Assembly: GCA_037447655.1 (NCBI GenBank)
Contig: JBBHKE010000892.1
Span: 1-64,000 of the forward strand
DNA from: Zygnema cylindricum
Lineage: Eukaryota; Streptophyta; Zygnematophyceae; Zygnematales; Zygnemataceae
Reading direction: 5' to 3'
DNA length: 64,000 nt
Positions 57,530 to 64,000 of this stretch are shown here, in pieces; within the stretch, counting starts at the first letter, position 1; each line of letters begins with the position of its first letter. A model generated the notes under the pieces. It made no database searches and was not told the origin of the DNA. It saw only the letters and a program-made list of their open reading frames with translations. The position numbers were made by a program, and so were the translations under genes.

Positions 57530-60000
57530 CTTTAAATCAACCCTAATTTGGGCCGCCCCCTTAGAAGTACATCATGCACGACTGCCTTGGTCAACATGTC
57601 GGCAGCTTCTTCGAAAGTCGACACAAACTTAAACTCAATTTCTTTTGCCATCACAAGATCTCGCACGAAATGCCATTGTATGCGTATGTGTTTGGTGCGT
57701 TTGTGGAATACCGGATTTTTAACCAGTGCCATAGAACTCGTACTGTCCGTAAAAATAGTCAAACAACCAATAGGAAATTTTAACTCGTTCAACATTTCTT
57801 TGATCCAAAGTGAAGTTTAGGACGCGTGACACTCGACCATATATTCCGCTTATGTGGAACTTAACGCGACAGTTGGTTGGAGGCGCGAACTCCATGAGAT
57901 TGCCGCCCCACCGAAAACAAAAGCGTATCCCAAGGTAGATTTTCCTGTATTGTAATCTTCTCCCCAATCTGCATCGCAATAGCCGATGCACTCCAGCGAA
58001 TCGCCAGATTTAAATTTAAGGCTGATTTCCATTGTACCTACAAAATAGCGAAAGATTCGCTTGACTGCTTCCTAGTTCGCCATTTTTGGCGCTTGGCAAA
58101 ATCGACTGACCACAGATACGGCCGCCGAAATATCTGGTCGTGTACCTACTCTAAGGTACCTAAGACTCCCAATTGCCTCACGACATGGGGTTAACCGTTG
58201 GTTCGTCATCGTACTTTTGCAATTCTACCTTTGCGTCCAAAGGTGTTGACATAGGTTTTGCATCTAGCATAGAAAATCTTGTTAGCACTTCGCGGCAATA
58301 TTGAGATTGAATTTACTTTATATTGCCGTTAGGGAATCATATCATTTCGATTCCCAAAATGTACCATACCTCCCCAAGGTCGGTTACCTTAAAATGTAGG
58401 CGCAAGTACGCCTTTAACTTGCGAATACGATTCAAATTGTCAGACGTCAAAATAAAGTTGTTGACGTAGGCAGAGGAGATAATTTCATCTGCGCCTTCAT
58501 TTTTAATGTACCCGCCAAAATTTGAATCATCTGTTTAAGATTTAATCACCTGTTTTTGTTTTGAAAACCCACTTGGTATCGATTGCCTTTTTATCTTTTG
58601 GTAAAATTACTTCCTCAAATGTCCGATTTTCCACAATTGAATTAAACTCCCTCTCCCAAGTCAGTTTCCGTTTAGATTCCCAATCACATGAATTTCTTAC
58701 ATTTGAATATGATTGAGGATATCCGACTAAATTTGGATATAATGATTTTTATAAAATTAAATTTGATTCTTTCGAATCGGAAATAAACTAATGTAAATCC
58801 TCGATAAAACGGACCTGTTTCTTTCCCTTGTTTTTGTTATTACTTCGTCGAAACACAATTTCGGGTTTTCTTTTTCTTTTTCAATTAAAATCACCTTTCC
58901 ATTTAAATAACTTGATTTAGAGCTCTCCGATTTTGGAGTGTCCGAAGACATTCGAGAGTCGTGAGTAGTATCACTTTGATTATCCATTTCAATGTAAAGA
59001 ATTTTCTTTGATTATGATCGAGATTTCTCAACATTGTCATTCGAATCGTTTTCAACATCAGAATCCGATTCGTCGATGTCCGGAAATGCTTCAATTTCGT
59101 GCAGTTCATAAAAGTCCAAATTCCGATTTAATTTCTCTGATAAACGAATTGCGGATTGCAGATCTTTATGGAAATCCACATTTCGGGATTCCTCTACAAT
59201 GCGACGAATCGAATCATATACTTGATATAAATTTCCCTTCGAGCTATATTCGATTAATGTTTCCGGCCAACTTTTTGGCGGAAATTTGCCTCTTCGCTTA
59301 GGTCGTTCGATGTAGACCGTAGCACGATATCCTTGAATGCGGAGATGATGAATATTCGGTTTTTGTCCATTCCAAAGTTTATAAGGTGTCTTCTCCCCGA
59401 AAATTGAGGTAAACCGACGATTGCAAATGTAATTGGCGGTTAAAATCGCATCTCCCTATAAGAAAATTTTGTTGCAGAAAGAGTATACCATAACACGAAC
59501 CATTTCTTGTAATGTTTGGTTTTTCCTCTCGGTTACACCATTAGATTCGAGAGAGTATGAAGCGGTGAATTGTTGCCTAATTCCCCACTCATTAGAATAA
59601 TTTTCGAAAATCACAAACTTTCCGCCATTATCCGATCGAACTGATTTTAATTTCCGATCAGATTGTCTTTCAACCATAATATGTTATTCCTTAAATTTTC
59701 TAAAGGCATCAGATTTTTTTTTTGAGAAGATAAACCAAAGAGAAGCGAGAAAAATCAACAATAATTACCATGACGTAACGATTTCCTCCAACGCTTGCCG
59801 GTGCGATATGTCCACATAAATCGATATGCACAAGCTCCAATGGATTATTCAATCGGTAGTTTATGTTTTTGACCGGATACGGCTTGCGGAGTTGTCGTCC
59901 TTCGTTGCACCCCTTGCATCCATTTACCTTTTCCTCGGATGTGAGATCAAGACGGCGATCATCCTTTTTAAATTTCTTTCGGAGGTGAGACACATCCGAT
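57530..60000 (-). pseudogene. Decayed Copia polyprotein of a second family
   Basis: Minus strand, from high to low: GAG-pre-integrase (59709-59993, CKGCNEGRQLRKPYP, then PLELVHIDLCGHI), integrase (59456-59677, SVRSDNGGKFVIFENY, then GVTERKNQTLQEM), RT scraps including YVNNFIL in place of YVDD near 58475, and RNase H (58032-57850 LECIGYCDADWGEDYNTGKS; 57795-57532 FTDSTSSMALVKNPVFHKRT, then KHIRIQWHFVRD). Many stops and frame changes. Its sequence is unlike the elements in the first 21 kb. The 5' end is missing beyond 60000. Confidence 0.85.
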
Positions 60001-61590
60001 GATGCCAGAAGCTCTAATCCTCTTTGCTTTCCACTCTTAAGTTATTCTTTCTCTTGACTACTACAACACCAATAGTGAGTTAGAGATTTCAATGCAAATA
60101 TGCCATTACTCCATTTTGGGATTATTTGCTCAAGACCAAGTTCAGCCACGAATTTCCACAAACTTTCCCAAAGAAAAAAATGCTTTTTTTCTTTTCAACG
60201 TCAGTATTTATCCATCATTGCACTAGACAAGCCAAGCCAAAGTCAACGTTCCGTTGAATTTGTTTTCACCTTGGCCAATCATTGATCAACTGCGATTTCG
60301 ACTCACCAATACATAGTATGTAAAATCTTTGTCTAACTCTTTAACATTTTCTAACTAATAAAACGTTATTTTTCAGTACGTAATATTTTCGTGCAAAAGT
60401 GCGCGCGAATAAAAATGCTGATTCACACGGACATATATCGCAAAATTCACTAGCGGAATTACCGACGTAATTACATAAAGTGACGATGACGTGTTGTTCT
60501 AAATATACGAAACCATCGTGCGTAAAAAAGTTTAATTGATTCATTTAATACATTTTAAACCGTACCCCCAAAATTCCGTTACTAATCTGACTTTTAACCT
60601 GCTATAGCGAACACTCACTTATTATTTTGACCTTTAGTAGTCACATAACTACACCTATCGCTACATCTTTTTCATTAAAACCCCAATTTGTACGATTTTT
60701 CGCGGACGTCTCTTAAATTTTTAACTTTTTATCCTAAATTCTAAAATACCCATTTATAATTAAATTCGATCCTTTATTAGTGTTATAACGGTTTTGGCAA
60801 CTTGAACAAGATTTGTAATGGTATTGTTAAATAAAAAGATGAGCCGAGACAATGCAAATAAATTCTTTTTCTTTTCACGCAATAATTACAAGTTGGGCTC
60901 GAATAAAATCATCACCTCCCTCAATCGGCAAGATTGAGACACGTAGATCACCCACATTGTGACCTCGTAATTTTTCGAATCTAAATAAATGTCGGATTTA
61001 TAATTTCTAGTTGTAAAAGTTTTGTTTTTCAAATTTGTCATTTGAATTTGCCACAGTCAAAGCATTGGACTGATAAACTAATAAATTAACGATCTTAAAA
61101 TAATAAATAAATAAAAAAAGACAAAATAAATGAACAATTACTAACGAAAAAAAATAGCAAAAAAAATGAACAATTACTAACGAAAAAAAATAGCAAAATA
61201 AATAAAAATGTTGTCGTTAACTTAAAGTCAGTATAAATGAATAAAAAAAAGTCAGACGTTTGAGTATTATTGAATAACTCAAACGTGGAAGCTGTAATGT
61301 ACAAAAGAGAGGTAGAACTAGTTTAGGTAAGAATAATCTAAGTAGATTTAAAATGGCCCACAAATCACTAGTTATAAAGATTCCAAGAGTTTGTACTTTG
61401 AATCAATACGTAAAAAAGGTATGAAAAAATTACATGCACACTAAAAAAAAAATACAAGAAAACAAAGATAAAATACTTAAAGCTTAGTGTTGTACGACAT
61501 AACTACTTAAGCAAAAAAAACTTACAAAACATAGTGATTCCATAGTAGCGAAACATAGTAATTCAGTTTATTATCACGAAAAACTCAAAA
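60001..61590. other. AT-rich region without a recognisable gene
   Basis: No coding motif seen. A 30-base direct repeat, AATGAACAATTACTAACGAA plus AAAAAATAGC, lies at about 61127-61198. Confidence 0.55.
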
Positions 61591-62290
61591 TCGTCATTGT
61601 TATATACACGGACGACTTGCTGATTTAAAAAAACACAAAAAAAAAATCTTAAAGATAAAAAAATGTTACCGAACTCATTTGAAATAAAAAACTTAAGCGA
61701 GTTGAAATATGCCATTGAAATCGAAGTTATTAAAAACAAAAAAAGAAAAACAATTCAAATGTCTCAAAAAAGTACATCGAAGAGTTACTTACCAGATTTT
61801 GACTACAAGTCGCTGATGCATTTTCCACTCCACTCCAATTACGGGAGAAATTCATTGAGGAGTTATTTTAACACCAAGAAAATCTCATAGATGCACTATA
61901 TCCGAAGTAGTGGGAGCTCTCATCTACGCCATAAATTGTATGCGTCCGGACATCGCCACAGCTGTTAGAATTTTGAGCAAGTTCCTACACCGACTAGGGA
62001 AACAACATTGGTCAGCAGTCAAAAAATTTATAAAGTATCTAAGAAAAATTATCAATTACACTCTCATACCTGGCGAAAAACATGATAACATTAAAATTCA
62101 CGCATTCCCAGATGTTCACTGGAGAGGACACTGAAGCATTAGGAAGTCGACGACCGGACACATTTGTAATATCGGTGACGGAAGCGTGAGCTAGAGCTCA
62201 AAACTCCAAACGACTGTCATCTTTTTCACGATGTAAGCCGAATACATGGCGACTGCAACCACTGTGAAAAACGTTCTTTGCTGAGAGGAT
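61590..62290 (+). pseudogene. Copia RT-RNase H fragment
   Basis: Plus strand: IYTDDLLI near 61600 (YVDD variant), a divergent connection, then ALIYAINCMRPDIATAVRIL (61913-61972), HWSAVKKFIKYLRK, IHAFPDVHW, TTGHICNIGDGS and AEYMATATTVKNV. Several stops. A third, more divergent Copia lineage by eye. Confidence 0.8.
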
Positions 62291-63430
62291 TCCTATATAT
62301 AATACGATGTACACAATAGAATAAACTCTAGTTTACATGAACTATCAGAGCTGCCAAGCTCTAATAAAAAAATATGTTAATCATCATAAGACTAAATATA
62401 TCTCTATGAGGTACCACTTTATAAAAATAACGCAATCGAAAAAGCGGCGGCCATCCTAAGAAAAAACATATATTTGTGAGGTACACCGTGAATTGCTATT
62501 AGCTTCCATGCCTCTAAATGCGGTACCCCGTTTTTTTACCCAAGATCTCAAATAGAATTAATCATTCTAAAACTTTTTGGACGTTATTTGAGGTACCGCA
62601 CTTAATAGGGTTCATAACTTTAATATAATGCCCTTTTAAAAACTGTGGTGTACGGACTGTCATATCCATACTCTTATGTATTTTTTTAAGTAAAAAAGTA
62701 CAGAAAAAAAATATTTACGCTATCGCGCGCGCATTTAAATGTCCTCTGAAAAAAACGACCAAAAGAGGTTGGCAAAAGTCGTGTTCACATTTGTTCAAAT
62801 GTCGTTGGCATTGTCGACCGTGTGAACACTAGACATATGTGTATATCGAAAATTACACAATTTTTCTCTGAAACAATCCACCAATGTGATGTGTGACATT
62901 GTCGTTGTAACTGCCAACCCTAACTGTCTACACATAATTAGGGTAAAAATAATTCTATTTCTGGGCGACAATGTATTTTGCGTTAATGTAAACCCTAATC
63001 GAGGCAAAAATGAAAAATGACTATCAAATAGAGTAAGTTTTGACGTTAATATGGGTGTATATTCACGATTGCACACATATTAGAGTAATTAAAAAAAAAT
63101 ATTAAAGCTAACGTACAACATTTTGCGTAGGTGATATATTGCTTGGGTTAATGCCAAAGTCGAACAGACTCCAAAAATAATATATCTTTTCGACGAATTA
63201 CAACCTTCATAGACAATGTTTTTTTTTCGTGGTTTGAGAAGCCGGTCTTTTCATTTTTAAAATATTCATTTTTGAAATACTTATAAGATGTTTCAACAGG
63301 ACGCAGGTCACCGTCGCGTCTTTTCGTCCCCTCCTCCATGGTTTTTATTCCGGTTGTTTATTTACTAATTGGGTTACCAAAAAAAAATCAATCGTGGATG
63401 TCATCGCGGGTTCTTTCTCAGTTTGCCTCT
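62291..63430. other. Intergenic, no gene seen
   Basis: AT-rich; contains the small element at 62475-62660. No coding motif. Confidence 0.5.
62475..62660. mobile_element. Small element with GTACACCGTGAATTGC end
   Basis: Left GGTACACCGTGAATTGCTAT, right end near ACTGTGGTGTACGG. The interior resembles 54566-54760 (CAAATAGAATTAAT). Confidence 0.5.
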
Positions 63431-63745
63431 TGCACTCGCTTTTTTACCTTCCTCCACTCTTTTCCTACTCTTCTCTCACTCTAACCTTATCCCTATCTCG
63501 ATCCTTATCCCTATCATTCTCTTTACCTCTTTCCCTATCCCTATCCCTCTCCCTCTCTCCTTCCTCTCTCTCTCTATCTCTCTATCCATCTCTCTCCATC
63601 TCTCTCTCCATTGTCCTCTTCCTTCTTCTATTCCTATCACATTTCTTCTCTTTCTCAAACTGACGCCATCTATATTTCTCCCTCTCCCTTTTCCTATCTC
63701 TCTCCCTCTCCCTTTCTTTATCTCTCTCCTCCTCTTTTTTGCTTT
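63430..63745. repeat. CTCTCC/CTATCC pyrimidine array
   Basis: About 315 bases of degenerate pyrimidine repeats, like 55797-57010. Confidence 0.9.
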
Positions 63746-63755
63746 TGGAGTGTTT

Positions 63756-63893
63756 CAGCGACGACATTATGTCGTCGCTGGTTCATATGGTTTTCACTGT
63801 TTTAGCGCTAAGACAGACTTGTCGTTAAAACAACGTCGGGATTGTTGTTTTAGCGCTAAGACAGACTTGTCGTTAAAACAACGTCGGGATTGT
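63756..63893. repeat. Near-perfect palindrome and 48-bp tandem duplication
   Basis: CAGCGACGACAT (63756-63767) and its exact complement (63769-63780) are separated by one base. Then two identical 48-base units (63798-63845, 63846-63893) follow, each with GTTTTAGCGCTAAGACAG and CGTTAAAAC, which can pair as GTTTTA/TAAAAC. Confidence 0.85.
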
Positions 63894-64000
63894 TGTTGCT
63901 GAACCGCATAAGCGTCCAACCGTTGCGGAGGAACCTGCCTAAATGACAAAGAGTGCACGTTGTTAGACAATGTTAAAGGAATTAAAAGAGGTTGAGGAAA

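Overview
The window is nuclear DNA of a land plant with a large, repeat-rich genome. Evidence: many Ty1/Copia retrotransposons, hAT DNA transposons, long pyrimidine/purine microsatellites, and four intron-containing host genes of plant type. The spliced cytochrome c has the plant-style N-terminal extension, but its haem region ([17 protein letters not shown]) looks more like my recollection of green-algal and seedless-plant proteins than of flowering plants. I lean to a seedless plant (fern, lycophyte or similar). This is inference only.

Layout. 1-14.3 kb is a graveyard of nested Copia elements on both strands. It includes about 1.06-kb LTRs at 4601-5659 (-) and 13231-14287 (+) and a 1.19-kb LTR at 10686-11876 (-). 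15.8-21.4 kb is a young Copia element with near-identical LTRs and two frameshifts. 21592-25412 is a hAT transposon with intact inverted ends and an 8-bp target duplication, broken by a solo LTR of the same Copia family with its own 5-bp duplication. 26.7-54.0 kb is the gene island: ERG28 (+, 3 exons), a GRAS regulator (-, 4 exons), cytochrome c (-, 3 exons) and a DGAT2-type acyltransferase (-, 8 exons). Exons were joined by eye; each joined frame closes exactly and matches its family from end to end. 55.8-57.0 kb is a CTCTCC array, 57.0-60.0 kb a decayed minus-strand Copia of another family, 61.6-62.3 kb a plus-strand Copia scrap, and 63.4-64.0 kb another pyrimidine array followed by small repeats.

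The host genes are not an operon. ERG28 acts in sterol synthesis, DGAT2 in storage-lipid synthesis, cytochrome c in respiration, and the GRAS protein is a nuclear regulator. ERG28 and the GRAS gene converge. The GRAS, cytochrome c and DGAT2 genes all point the same way.

Three observations stand out. First, the gag start codon lies inside the LTR, shown by LTR ends that a target-site duplication fixes. Second, short stretches spanning exon edges are copied into neighbouring non-coding DNA in all four host genes. Third, a family of small inverted-repeat elements with ACACCG-type ends sits in and between the host genes. No search, fold or alignment could be run; all comparisons were made by eye.
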